A stretch of DNA of 10,975 bases from NCBI GenBank assembly GCA_050012355.1, contig JBEKHI010000491.1, forward strand, positions 1 through 10,975, written 5' to 3'. The notes under the pieces were generated by a model, which did not search any database, was not told the origin of the DNA, and worked only from the letters and a program-made list of their open reading frames with translations. The position numbers were made by a program, and so were the translations under genes. The DNA is from JBEKHI01 sp050012355. GTDB taxonomy: Bacteria; Actinomycetota; Actinomycetes; Streptosporangiales; Streptosporangiaceae. Position 1 is the stretch's first letter, and every line of letters starts with the position of its first letter. Shown here one piece after another: positions 1 through 5,465 of the stretch.

Positions 1-758
1 TGGCGCGCGAGGTCTTGGCAGAGGTCGGTGAGCGTCGCGGTGAAGCTGTTGAGGTCGGGCTTGGCCTTCGCGGCGCCGCTGGCCATCAGGAGCACCGTGT
101 CGTTGGTGGACATGCAGCCGTCGGTGTCCAGCCGGTCGAAGGTCTTGCTTGTGGCCTGTTTCAGAGCTGCGTGGAGTTCGTCGGCGGTGAGGTCGGCGTC
201 GGTGGTCAGCACGCAGAGCATGGTCGCCAGCGCGGGGGCGAGCATCCCGGCGCCCTTGGCCATCCCGCCGATGCTGTAGCCATCGTCTCTTCTGAAGGCG
301 ATCTTCACCACGGTGTCGGTGGTGCGGATCGCGTCGGCGGCATGGACGCCGCCGCTCCGGTTCGCGTCCTTGACCGCCTCGTCCACGGCGGGCAGCAGCT
401 TGTCCATCGGGAGCCGCTCGCCGATAAGCCCGGTGGAGCAGACCACGATCTCGGCGGCGGAGTCGCTTATAGCGCTCGCGAGTCGTTCCGCGGTGGCGTG
501 CGTGTCCTGGAAGCCCGCCGGGCCGGTGCAGGCGTTGGCGCCACCGGAGTTCAGCACGACGGCTTTTACTCGCTGGCCGTTGATGACCTGCCGGCTCCAT
601 TTGACCGGGGCGGCCTGGATCCGGTTTGTCGTGAAGACGGCTGCCGCGGCGCGGGACGGGCCGTCGTTGATCACGACGGCGACGTCGCGTTCTGCTGTCG
701 TCTTGAGGCCGGCTACGACGCCCGCGGCGCGGAAGCCTTGCGGGGCGGTGACGCTCAT
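1..758 (-). CDS. argJ: ArgJ, bifunctional glutamate N-acetyltransferase/ornithine acetyltransferase (N-terminal 252 codons, runs off left edge)
   Basis: ArgJ transfers the acetyl group from N-acetylornithine to glutamate, recycling acetyl in arginine biosynthesis; many homologues also make N-acetylglutamate from acetyl-CoA. The visible protein begins MSVTAPQGFRAAGVVAGLK, typical of the family. It has the SGGANACTG segment near residue 70 and KGAGMLAPALATML near residues 168-181. In this family the precursor self-cleaves between Ala and Thr of the ATML motif, and that Thr (about residue 179, codon at 222-224) becomes the nucleophile of the beta chain; both are intact here. Family members are about 380-400 residues, so roughly the last third is missing. 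The ATG overlaps the argC stop as ATGA, so translation is probably coupled and transcription starts at the argC promoter. Identification is firm. Confidence 0.96.
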   Translation of the reverse strand, partial: MSVTAPQGFRAAGVVAGLKTTAERDVAVVINDGPSRAAAAVFTTNRIQAAPVKWSRQVINGQRVKAVVLNSGGANACTGPAGFQDTHATAERLASAISDSAAEIVVCSTGLIGERLPMDKLLPAVDEAVKDANRSGGVHAADAIRTTDTVVKIAFRRDDGYSIGGMAKGAGMLAPALATMLCVLTTDADLTADELHAALKQATSKTFDRLDTDGCMSTNDTVLLMASGAAKAKPDLNSFTATLTDLCQDLAR

Positions 759-1768
759 GGGGTTACTCCGTGGGTGGTGAGGCCTTTGGTTTCGGGCAGG
801 CCGAGCATGAGGTTGGCGATCTGGACGGCCTGCCCGGCCGCCCCCTTACCTAGGTTGTCGATAGCGGACACGACGATGGCGCGTCCGGCATGGGTATCGG
901 CGGTCACCTGGAGGTGAGCGGCGTTGGAACCGGCCGTCGCCTTGGTGACTGGCCACTGGCCTGCTGGCAGCAGGTGCACGAAGGGTTCGTCTTCGTATCT
1001 TTTGAAGGCTTCCCGGAGGTCTTGCTCGCTGGTCCCTGGCTTCAGGCGGGCGGTGCAGGTGGCGAGGATGCCGCGGGGCATCGGAGCCAGCACGGGAGTG
1101 AAGCTCACGGTGGCGTTAATGCCCTGCTCGATCTCGGGGGTGTGCCGGTGCGTGCCGCCCACCGAGTAGGCGGCGGTGCTGCCCATGATCTCGCTGCCGA
1201 GCAGGTTCGGCTTCAGTCCTCTCCCGGCACCTGAGGTGCCGGAAGAGGCGACGATGACGATGTCTTCGTTTTCCACCAGGCCGGTTTGGGTGAGGGGCGC
1301 GAGCGCGAGGATCGAGGCGGTGGGATAACAGCCGGGGGCGGCGACTCTTGTGGTGCTTTGGATGGCTTCCCGTGCTCCGGGGAGCTCGGGGAGGCCGTAG
1401 GTCCAGGTGCCTGCGTGGGGGCTCTGGTAGAAGCGTTCCCATTGTTCTTGGCTTTTCAGGCGGAAGTCCGCGCCGAGGTCGATGATCTTCGCGTCGTCCG
1501 GCAGCTCTTTCGCCAGTTCGGCCGAGGCGCCGTGCGGGAGCGCGAGAAAGATCAGGTCCGCGTCTTTGAGGGTTCGCGGGTCGGTGGGTTCGAATCTGAT
1601 GCCGTCGAGCGCACCGGTCAGGTTCGGATGCAGCGCGGTGACCGGCTGGCCCGCGCTAGATTCGGCGGTAACGGTCGTTATCTCCAGATCCGGGTGATCG
1701 GCCAGCAGTCGGAGCAGCTCACCTCCCGCGTATCCACTCGCTCCGGCTACCGCGACTCGCGCGCCCAT
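755..1768 (-). CDS. argC: ArgC, N-acetyl-gamma-glutamyl-phosphate reductase
   Basis: ArgC reduces N-acetylglutamyl phosphate to N-acetylglutamate semialdehyde with NADPH, the third step of arginine synthesis, in the cytoplasm. The 337-residue product has the dinucleotide-binding motif GASGYAGGE at residues 9-17, the catalytic cysteine in APGCYPT (Cys147), the SSGTSGAGRGLKP segment near 175-187, and the HRHTPEIEQ segment near 207-215. Length and motif order fit the family. The frame is open back to an ATG at 1825, but that would place 19 extra residues inside the promoter/operator. The start at 1768 gives the canonical MGARVAVAGASGYAGGE N-terminus and has AGGAGG (1784-1779) ten bases upstream. 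The gene is first in an argCJ operon, with argJ overlapping by ATGA, and is probably repressed by ArgR through the ARG boxes just upstream. Confidence 0.97.
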   Translation of the reverse strand: MGARVAVAGASGYAGGELLRLLADHPDLEITTVTAESSAGQPVTALHPNLTGALDGIRFEPTDPRTLKDADLIFLALPHGASAELAKELPDDAKIIDLGADFRLKSQEQWERFYQSPHAGTWTYGLPELPGAREAIQSTTRVAAPGCYPTASILALAPLTQTGLVENEDIVIVASSGTSGAGRGLKPNLLGSEIMGSTAAYSVGGTHRHTPEIEQGINATVSFTPVLAPMPRGILATCTARLKPGTSEQDLREAFKRYEDEPFVHLLPAGQWPVTKATAGSNAAHLQVTADTHAGRAIVVSAIDNLGKGAAGQAVQIANLMLGLPETKGLTTHGVTP

Positions 1769-1788
1769 GCGTTTCCTTCCTCCTAGGT

Positions 1789-1826
1789 TCTGGATCATTA
1801 TGCATCGTATCGCATGATTATGCAAC
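1789..1826 (-). promoter_or_regulatory. Tandem ARG-box-like operators (probable ArgR binding sites)
   Basis: The 8-mer ATTATGCA occurs at 1797-1804 and 1817-1824 on the plus strand, exactly 20 bp apart. Read on the minus strand, each lies in an imperfect palindrome with the 5-4-5 arrangement of the classical ARG box: TGCAT-AATC-ATGCG (1824-1811) and the weaker TGCAT-AATG-ATCCA (1804-1791). Two 18-bp boxes separated by 2-3 bp is the usual ArgR hexamer site, and actinobacterial ARG boxes are rich in TGCAT. Both boxes cover the argC promoter, so arginine-bound ArgR would block RNA polymerase. The ArgR assignment is inferred; the repeats are seen. Confidence 0.65.
1797..1825 (-). promoter_or_regulatory. 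Predicted argC promoter
   Basis: On the minus strand, TTGCAT (1825-1820) and CATAAT (1802-1797) are separated by exactly 17 bp and resemble the sigma-70-like -35 and -10 consensus. Transcription would begin near 1790, leaving a leader of about 22 nt that carries the AGGAGG ribosome site. The elements lie inside the ARG-box pair, as expected for a repressible arginine promoter. The prediction rests on sequence alone. Confidence 0.6.
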
Positions 1827-1868
1827 CAGGGTTCCGCGGCCTCGGCCGTCGATGCTTAGAGGCCTTGG

Positions 1869-1889
1869 CCAGCGAGGGCCCACCGCTGG
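1869..1889. repeat. Hairpin with a 6-bp perfect stem in the argC/lipoprotein divergent region
   Basis: CCAGCG (1869-1874) pairs with CGCTGG (1884-1889) across a 9-nt loop. The 3' arm also belongs to a 14-bp direct repeat (1877-1890 and 1908-1921). There is no T-tract, so a terminator role is not supported. Confidence 0.4.
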
Positions 1890-1921
1890 GCATATGGCGC
1901 TATCGATGGCCCACCGCTGGG
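1877..1921. repeat. 14-bp direct repeat GGCCCACCGCTGGG, two copies 31 bp apart
   Basis: Identical copies lie at 1877-1890 and 1908-1921, between the divergent argC promoter and the lipoprotein gene. A 31-bp period is close to three helical turns, so a dimeric regulator could contact both on one face of the DNA. No known binding motif is recognised, and a small local duplication is equally possible. Confidence 0.5.
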
Positions 1922-1922
1922 G

Positions 1923-1948
1923 TACGCGGGCTGCGCTCCGCTCGCGTA
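1923..1948. repeat. Stem-loop, 9-bp stem with one G-T wobble, upstream of the lipoprotein gene
   Basis: TACGCGGGC (1923-1931) can pair with GCTCGCGTA (1940-1948), leaving an 8-nt loop. It lies about 50 nt before the lipoprotein start and may sit in its 5' leader. Similar GC-rich dyads are frequent in actinobacterial spacers, so function is uncertain. Confidence 0.4.
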
Positions 1949-1996
1949 GGGTAGGTACCTGAATCCGGCTGGTACGCGTGGAAAGGGACTCTTACT

Positions 1997-2401
1997 GTGC
2001 GGCGCGTTTCAGCTTGGGCGGCACTGGCCGTCGCGGCGGCCTGCCTGGCGACGGGTTGTTCATCAACGAGCACGCACGCTTCCGCCAGCTCTAGTCCCAG
2101 TGTTTCCTGCGGCAACACTCGCACCGGCGCCGACGTGCCAGTGATCATCCAGGTCGCCAAGGGGAACGTCGACTGCTCAACGGCGATGGCCGTCGAACAG
2201 GATTACGCGACCGCCATCAAGAAGGGCGAGCTCAAGGGCAACGGCGGCGGCGCGCCGCTCACGGTCGACGGCTGGACCTGCCAGGGGTACCCGACTCCTA
2301 AGGTCCTCAGCACCGGCGACGCCTCGGAGTGCCACACCGGGAATTCCGAGATCCTGGCGGAACTCGACGTGCCCGCCTCGGGCGCCACCACGTCCAGCTG
2401 A
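1997..2401 (+). CDS. Small secreted lipoprotein of unknown function
   Basis: The 134-residue product is predicted to be exported and lipid-anchored on the outer face of the membrane. It has a short RR-containing start (residues 2-3), a hydrophobic stretch (about 7-18) and a clear lipobox LATGC with the lipidated Cys at 21. A Ser/Thr-rich linker (22-37) leads to a compact domain with four cysteines (38, 60, 95, 112) that could form two disulfides, and with a GWTCQGYPTP segment. Proteins of this general plan are common in actinobacteria as hypothetical lipoproteins; no enzymatic motif is seen. The start is GTG with AAAGGGA (1982-1988) eight bases upstream. It is the only sizeable plus-strand gene here. 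Its last 199 bp are antisense to the 3' end of the GGDEF gene, which is unusual. Coding status is well supported by the lipobox and cysteines. Confidence 0.8.
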   Translation: MRRVSAWAALAVAAACLATGCSSTSTHASASSSPSVSCGNTRTGADVPVIIQVAKGNVDCSTAMAVEQDYATAIKKGELKGNGGGAPLTVDGWTCQGYPTPKVLSTGDASECHTGNSEILAELDVPASGATTSS

Positions 2402-3672
2402 TCCGATGGCCGGACCGCGGACAGCCCGCGGGTCGTGCTGATCATCTGCACCTGATCCCGGCCGCAGGACTTCGCCCGGTACAGCGCCGCGTCGGCCATG
2501 GCCATCAGGTCGGGCAGTTCCCGGTGCGAACCGGCGTCCAGCGCCGCCACCCCGATGGAGACGGTAACCGTCACTGTTCCCGTCTCGTTCGTCTGCAGGA
2601 TGCGCAGGCCCGCGATGTGCGCCCGCAGCCGCTCCGCGATCCGGAGTGCGTCCACTGCCCGGGTCTGCGGCAGCAGCACCGAGAACTCTTCGCCGCCGAA
2701 CCGTCCCGCGAGGTCGTACTCGCGCAGCGCTTCCGTCACCGCTCCCGCCACCTGCCGCAAGGCCTGGTCCCCGACCAGGTGACCGTAGGTGTCGTTGACC
2801 AGCTTGAAGTGGTCGAGGTCGAGCAGCATCACCGCCATCGACGACCTGGTTCGCACCGCCCGGCCGGCCTCCGCGCTGGCCTCGCGTTCCCAGGTCGCGG
2901 CGTTGAGCAGTCCCGTCTTGGAGTCCAGCCGCGATTCGGTCAGCAACTGGCCATGCCGCAGCGACCGCTGGAGCAGGCTGACGAAGGGGAAGGCGAAGAC
3001 CAGAGCGATCAGGCTGGCGGCAACGCTGAACGTCACGACGACGGCGACACACAGCTCCGTCAGGTCATTGAACATCGGCTCGCGCGCGAACTGGACCTCA
3101 CGCAGCTTGACGTCCGGGCTCGATCCCTTGACGGCGGTGAGGACGAGGGCCTGGTTCACGGCCCACTGCACGACGCCGCAGACGGCGACCATGAGCATCC
3201 AGGCGAAGGGATGGTGCAGGGGCGTACCCGCACTCGTATCCGTGAGGTGCTCGAGCCCGCGGAACACGAGTCCGACGGCGAAGTAACTCAGGCTGATGGC
3301 CGAGGCGCTGAACACCCGCCGGTAGGTGGGGACGCGCCGGACGCGCCACTGCGTCATGGCGAACCGGATAGCGGGGGCTATCGGCACATACGCGAAGGGA
3401 AGCAGCACCGCGACGGGTAGCTCCCAGACAGCGTGCACATCCTTGACGAATCCGAGGTTCTCTCCCGCCCGCCGGGTGAGCTCGACCGTCGCCGCGCTAC
3501 ATACCAAGAGTGCGCAGAATAGCTCGACGTCGTGGAGATTAAACCGCAGGAAACTGAGAGCGACGCCGAAGGCAACGACATTGATTATGACGATGGTCAC
3601 AACGAACGCGGCGAGCCAGGGCGGCAGCTCCCACAACGTCCAGGCCTTGACGCCTCTGCGGCGTGAATCCAT
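2203..3672 (-). CDS. Membrane-bound GGDEF diguanylate cyclase
   Basis: The predicted product (489 residues) makes cyclic di-GMP from two GTP. The N-terminal part has about six hydrophobic segments (near 17-42, 48-64, 82-104, 119-140, 155-181 and 205-234) and no recognised ligand-binding motif. A GGDEF domain follows (about 245-412) with DLDHFKLVND near 285-294, the active-site GGEEF at 326-330, and REYD at 317-320, five residues before it. REYD fits the RxxD inhibitory site for c-di-GMP feedback. Both sites are intact, so it is probably an active, product-inhibited enzyme; no EAL or HD-GYP domain is present. The frame opens at 3744, but ATG 3672 is preferred because GGGAGAGG lies just upstream and the longer start has no good ribosome site. 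The tail beyond the GGDEF domain (about 415-489) is low-complexity and largely antisense to the lipoprotein gene, which may mean an ancestral stop was lost. Confidence 0.93.
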   Translation of the reverse strand: MDSRRRGVKAWTLWELPPWLAAFVVTIVIINVVAFGVALSFLRFNLHDVELFCALLVCSAATVELTRRAGENLGFVKDVHAVWELPVAVLLPFAYVPIAPAIRFAMTQWRVRRVPTYRRVFSASAISLSYFAVGLVFRGLEHLTDTSAGTPLHHPFAWMLMVAVCGVVQWAVNQALVLTAVKGSSPDVKLREVQFAREPMFNDLTELCVAVVVTFSVAASLIALVFAFPFVSLLQRSLRHGQLLTESRLDSKTGLLNAATWEREASAEAGRAVRTRSSMAVMLLDLDHFKLVNDTYGHLVGDQALRQVAGAVTEALREYDLAGRFGGEEFSVLLPQTRAVDALRIAERLRAHIAGLRILQTNETGTVTVTVSIGVAALDAGSHRELPDLMAMADAALYRAKSCGRDQVQMISTTRGLSAVRPSDQLDVVAPEAGTSSSARISEFPVWHSEASPVLRTLGVGYPWQVQPSTVSGAPPPLPLSSPFLMAVA

Positions 3673-3766
3673 CGTCGCCTCTCCCTGGGAGTGCCCAACG
3701 CGCCCTGCCCGCGCCACAGGCACAGCCGACACGAGCAGTAGCATCGTTGCCTTGGGTGCCCTGAGT

Positions 3767-3920
3767 TAGTTTTCTATCACGCTTTGGAGCACCACGCCGC
3801 ATTTTCAAACCCTTTGCGGACCAAAGCACGGATAGCTACAACACGATCACTAATCGATTGCCGGCCGCTGGTAACGCACAGCAACCTGCGCTATCCGCCG
3901 TACCAAACGATAGTTTTCTA
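3767..3920. repeat. Two identical copies of TAGTTTTCTA (3767-3776 and 3911-3920)
   Basis: This AT-rich 10-mer, itself a TAG-TTTT-CTA dyad, occurs twice, 144 bp apart. One copy is about 95 bp upstream of the GGDEF start on the minus strand; the other is about 45 bp upstream of the first mini-ORF on the plus strand. It could be a shared regulator site for a divergent pair, which is inference only. Confidence 0.4.
3812..3826. promoter_or_regulatory. Inverted repeat CTTTG-N5-CAAAG, possible operator upstream of the GGDEF gene
   Basis: Perfect 5-bp arms at 3812-3816 and 3822-3826 flank CGGAC. The right arm, extended to CCAAAGC (3821-3827), also pairs perfectly with GCTTTGG at 3781-3787, so two alternative dyads share it. 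Its place about 140 bp upstream of the GGDEF start would suit a regulator site; no family motif is recognised. Confidence 0.3.
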
Positions 3921-3965
3921 GTACAAAATTCTCCTATGGAGCGAAGCGACCAGAGGAGGTTCCAG

Positions 3966-3989
3966 ATGCGTACTGGTAGCTGGAGCTAA
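3966..3989 (+). CDS. Mini-ORF A encoding heptapeptide MRTGSWS
   Basis: This is a 7-codon frame ending in TAA. A strong Shine-Dalgarno sequence, GAGGAGG (3953-3959), lies 6 nt before the ATG. A second frame at 4035 encodes exactly the same peptide with different codons (CGT versus CGC, ACT versus ACC, AGC versus TCT for the last Ser, TAA versus TAG). Six differences that are all synonymous suggest that the peptide, not just the DNA, is conserved. A leader peptide, a signalling peptide or a tiny precursor are possible roles. No plus-strand gene follows that it could obviously control; the next gene is the convergent MFS exporter. An ATG overlapping its stop (3989) opens a 19-codon frame ending at 4048, but nothing else supports that frame. 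Expression is unproven. Confidence 0.45.
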   Translation: MRTGSWS

Positions 3990-4034
3990 TGGCATGTACA
4001 GTTCTGCGGATCTCGTTGCGGAAGGAGCGCGGTC

Positions 4035-4058
4035 ATGCGCACCGGTAGCTGGTCTTAG
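4035..4058 (+). CDS. Mini-ORF B encoding heptapeptide MRTGSWS
   Basis: Second tandem copy, 69 bp downstream of copy A, ending in TAG. Its Shine-Dalgarno AAGGAG (4022-4027) lies 7 nt before the ATG. The flanking sequence is unlike that of copy A, so the similarity is confined to the coding segment. Its last bases overlap the stop codon of the convergent MFS gene (4057-4055). The shared GGTAGCTGG core could alternatively be a DNA or RNA binding site that happens to be translatable, but the synonymous changes and two good ribosome sites favour translation. Confidence 0.45.
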   Translation: MRTGSWS

Positions 4059-5290
4059 TCCTCTCGCGCCACTGGCGCGCGCCAAGCAGTGGAACGGCGG
4101 CTATCGCCCAGCTGAGACAAGGCGATCAGGCCCGCCGCGACCGCGCCGACGGCGCCGCAAGCCGCGATCACGTGTGCTGGAGCGAAGGCCTGCGCCGCGG
4201 CACCCGCGATGAGCATCATGATCCCTTGCCCAAGACTGATACTGCCTTGCGCCAGTCCGAACGCCTGGCTCCGCTGTTCCTGCGGCACTGCCCTGACGAA
4301 GGACGCGTTGGCCGATAGCTGAAAGCACGTGAGCAATCCGGAAACGCCAAGAATCGCGAGCGCCCCCGGCAAGCGCGGCGACAAGGCGAACAGGCAGAGA
4401 GCGGCACAGGCCGCGATGGCCAGCGGCCCGGTCAGCCGGCGTTGCCAGGCCGCGGGCACCAACCGCCCGAATATGAGCGCACCCGCCGATGATCCGAAGG
4501 TCTGGGCGGCGAGCAGCAGGCCGACCGTCGCCGCACCGCCCCCGAGCGCGGCGGCCAGCGGAGTGGCCACGCCCTCCGGTGAGTCGTGGAACGCCATCAG
4601 CAGGCCGAAAAGCATCGGTATCCGGAGAGCGGGCGTACCGAACACCAGCCGGATAGCCGGCAGCGGGTTACTCAGGCCGCCTATCCTGCCAGCGCTGGCG
4701 CCGGCGTTCGCGGCCGGCCGGAAGCTGACCCAGATCCGCACCAGCAGCGCCGAGACCGCGTACGTGGCAGCATCGATCACCAGCGACGTCCTGATGCCGA
4801 GAAAACCGACGATCGCACCACCGGCGGCGAACCCGATGACCTGAGCGAACTGGTTCGTGGTGAGCGTTATCGCCGTTCCCATCACGTACCGGTCCCCGTC
4901 CAGCACGTCGGGGTAGATGGCCGCGCGGGCCGAGCTGAACGGGGCGCCGATCAGGGTCACCACGAACAGCAGCACGACGAGGGCCGCCAGCGGTACCCCG
5001 CCGATCGCCATCAGCAGGACGAGAACGCAGCGGGCCAGATCACAGGCGATCATGACGCTACGACGCGGGTACCGGTCGGCCAGCCAGGCGAGCGTCACGC
5101 CCCCGATGAAGACCGGCACGACACTCGTCACGAACGTGAGCGCGGCGAGGAAAGCCGAGTGGGTCCGGTCGTAGACCAAGACGGTGAGGGCGACTCGCGC
5201 GAGCTGGTCACCGGCGACAGACAGCAGCTGCGCCAGCCACAGGGCCCGGAACTCGGCGACCGAGAACACATCACGAAACGTCGTTTTCAC
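4055..5290 (-). CDS. MFS transporter, DHA3-like (probable drug or metabolite exporter)
   Basis: The 411-residue integral membrane protein has about 10-12 hydrophobic segments. The family-defining loop between helices 2 and 3 is present as LADRYPRRSVMIA (near residues 69-81), a variant of MFS motif A. Overall layout (N-terminal FRALWLAQLLSVAGDQL, then loop motif, then SSARAAIYPDVL near 119-130) resembles the DHA3 proton-coupled exporters, a group with macrolide and siderophore exporters. The substrate cannot be read from sequence. The start is GTG at 5290, preceded by GGGAG. The gene probably has its own promoter in the 175-bp gap after pheT and ends convergently with mini-ORF B. Nothing links it directly to pheT, and its identity as an MFS exporter is firm. 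Confidence 0.93.
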   Translation of the reverse strand: MKTTFRDVFSVAEFRALWLAQLLSVAGDQLARVALTVLVYDRTHSAFLAALTFVTSVVPVFIGGVTLAWLADRYPRRSVMIACDLARCVLVLLMAIGGVPLAALVVLLFVVTLIGAPFSSARAAIYPDVLDGDRYVMGTAITLTTNQFAQVIGFAAGGAIVGFLGIRTSLVIDAATYAVSALLVRIWVSFRPAANAGASAGRIGGLSNPLPAIRLVFGTPALRIPMLFGLLMAFHDSPEGVATPLAAALGGGAATVGLLLAAQTFGSSAGALIFGRLVPAAWQRRLTGPLAIAACAALCLFALSPRLPGALAILGVSGLLTCFQLSANASFVRAVPQEQRSQAFGLAQGSISLGQGIMMLIAGAAAQAFAPAHVIAACGAVGAVAAGLIALSQLGDSRRSTAWRAPVARED

Positions 5291-5378
5291 GGCCTGCTCC
5301 CTGGTGCCCCCCCGGGCCGCCGCGTCTTCTGTTATCTCGCCCTCCCCAACCGCGCCTTGCCATCTTTACGGTAACCAC

Positions 5379-5408
5379 ACTATGACGCCTAGTTGCCTAC
5401 TTTCGCAA
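5379..5408 (-). promoter_or_regulatory. Candidate promoter of the MFS gene
   Basis: On the minus strand, TTGCGA (5408-5403) and CATAGT (5384-5379) are 18 bp apart, each matching four of six consensus positions. The leader to the GTG start would be about 80 nt. GTTGC/GCAAC (5392-5396 and 5405-5409) forms a dyad that overlaps the -35 element and might be an operator. Confidence 0.4.
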
Positions 5409-5418
5409 CATAAGGGGG

Positions 5419-5431
5419 CTTACCAGGTAAG
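5419..5431. promoter_or_regulatory. 13-bp palindrome CTTACCAGGTAAG, candidate operator upstream of the MFS gene
   Basis: The arms CTTACC and GGTAAG are perfect inverted copies around one base. It lies ten bases upstream of the predicted MFS -35 element and about 35 bp after the pheT stop. The dyad is too tight, and lacks a T-run, to be a good terminator. A transporter-linked regulator site is plausible, although no regulator gene is next to it. Confidence 0.35.
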
Positions 5432-5465
5432 AGTCTGGTTAATGCAGCACCCACCAGGAAACGGC

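Larger units (their letters stand above)
3673..3965. other. Intergenic region between the GGDEF gene and the mini-ORF pair, AT-richer, with several inverted and direct repeats
   Basis: No convincing gene is seen here. It is more AT-rich than its surroundings, especially at 3766-3812 and 3902-3936. It holds two copies of TAGTTTTCTA (3767-3776 and 3911-3920). CTTTG-N5-CAAAG lies at 3812-3826, whose right arm also matches GCTTTGG at 3781-3787. An 8-bp inverted pair CGGATAGC/GCTATCCG lies at 3829-3836 and 3890-3897. The region must contain the promoter of the minus-strand GGDEF gene, and one for the plus-strand mini-ORFs if they are expressed. No -35/-10 pair stood out. Confidence 0.6.

Noticed and set aside
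1769..1825. N-terminal extension of argC starting at 1825
   Set aside because: The extra 19 codons lie in the promoter and ARG boxes, and the 1768 start has a strong AGGAGG and the canonical N-terminus.
3673..3744. Longer start of the GGDEF protein at 3744
   Set aside because: No good ribosome site, and the added residues look like translated leader; ATG 3672 has GGGAGAGG just upstream.
3989..4048. 19-codon frame coupled by TAATG to mini-ORF A
   Set aside because: Only the stop-start overlap supports it; it has no conserved partner and ends inside mini-ORF B.
3994..4212. 72-codon plus-strand frame running into the MFS 3' end
   Set aside because: No ribosome site, Arg/Pro-rich antisense of the exporter gene.
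5422..5460. Terminator after pheT
   Set aside because: Only weak or tight dyads (CTGGT/ACCAG with a 13-nt loop, and CTTACCTGGTAAG) without a following T-run.
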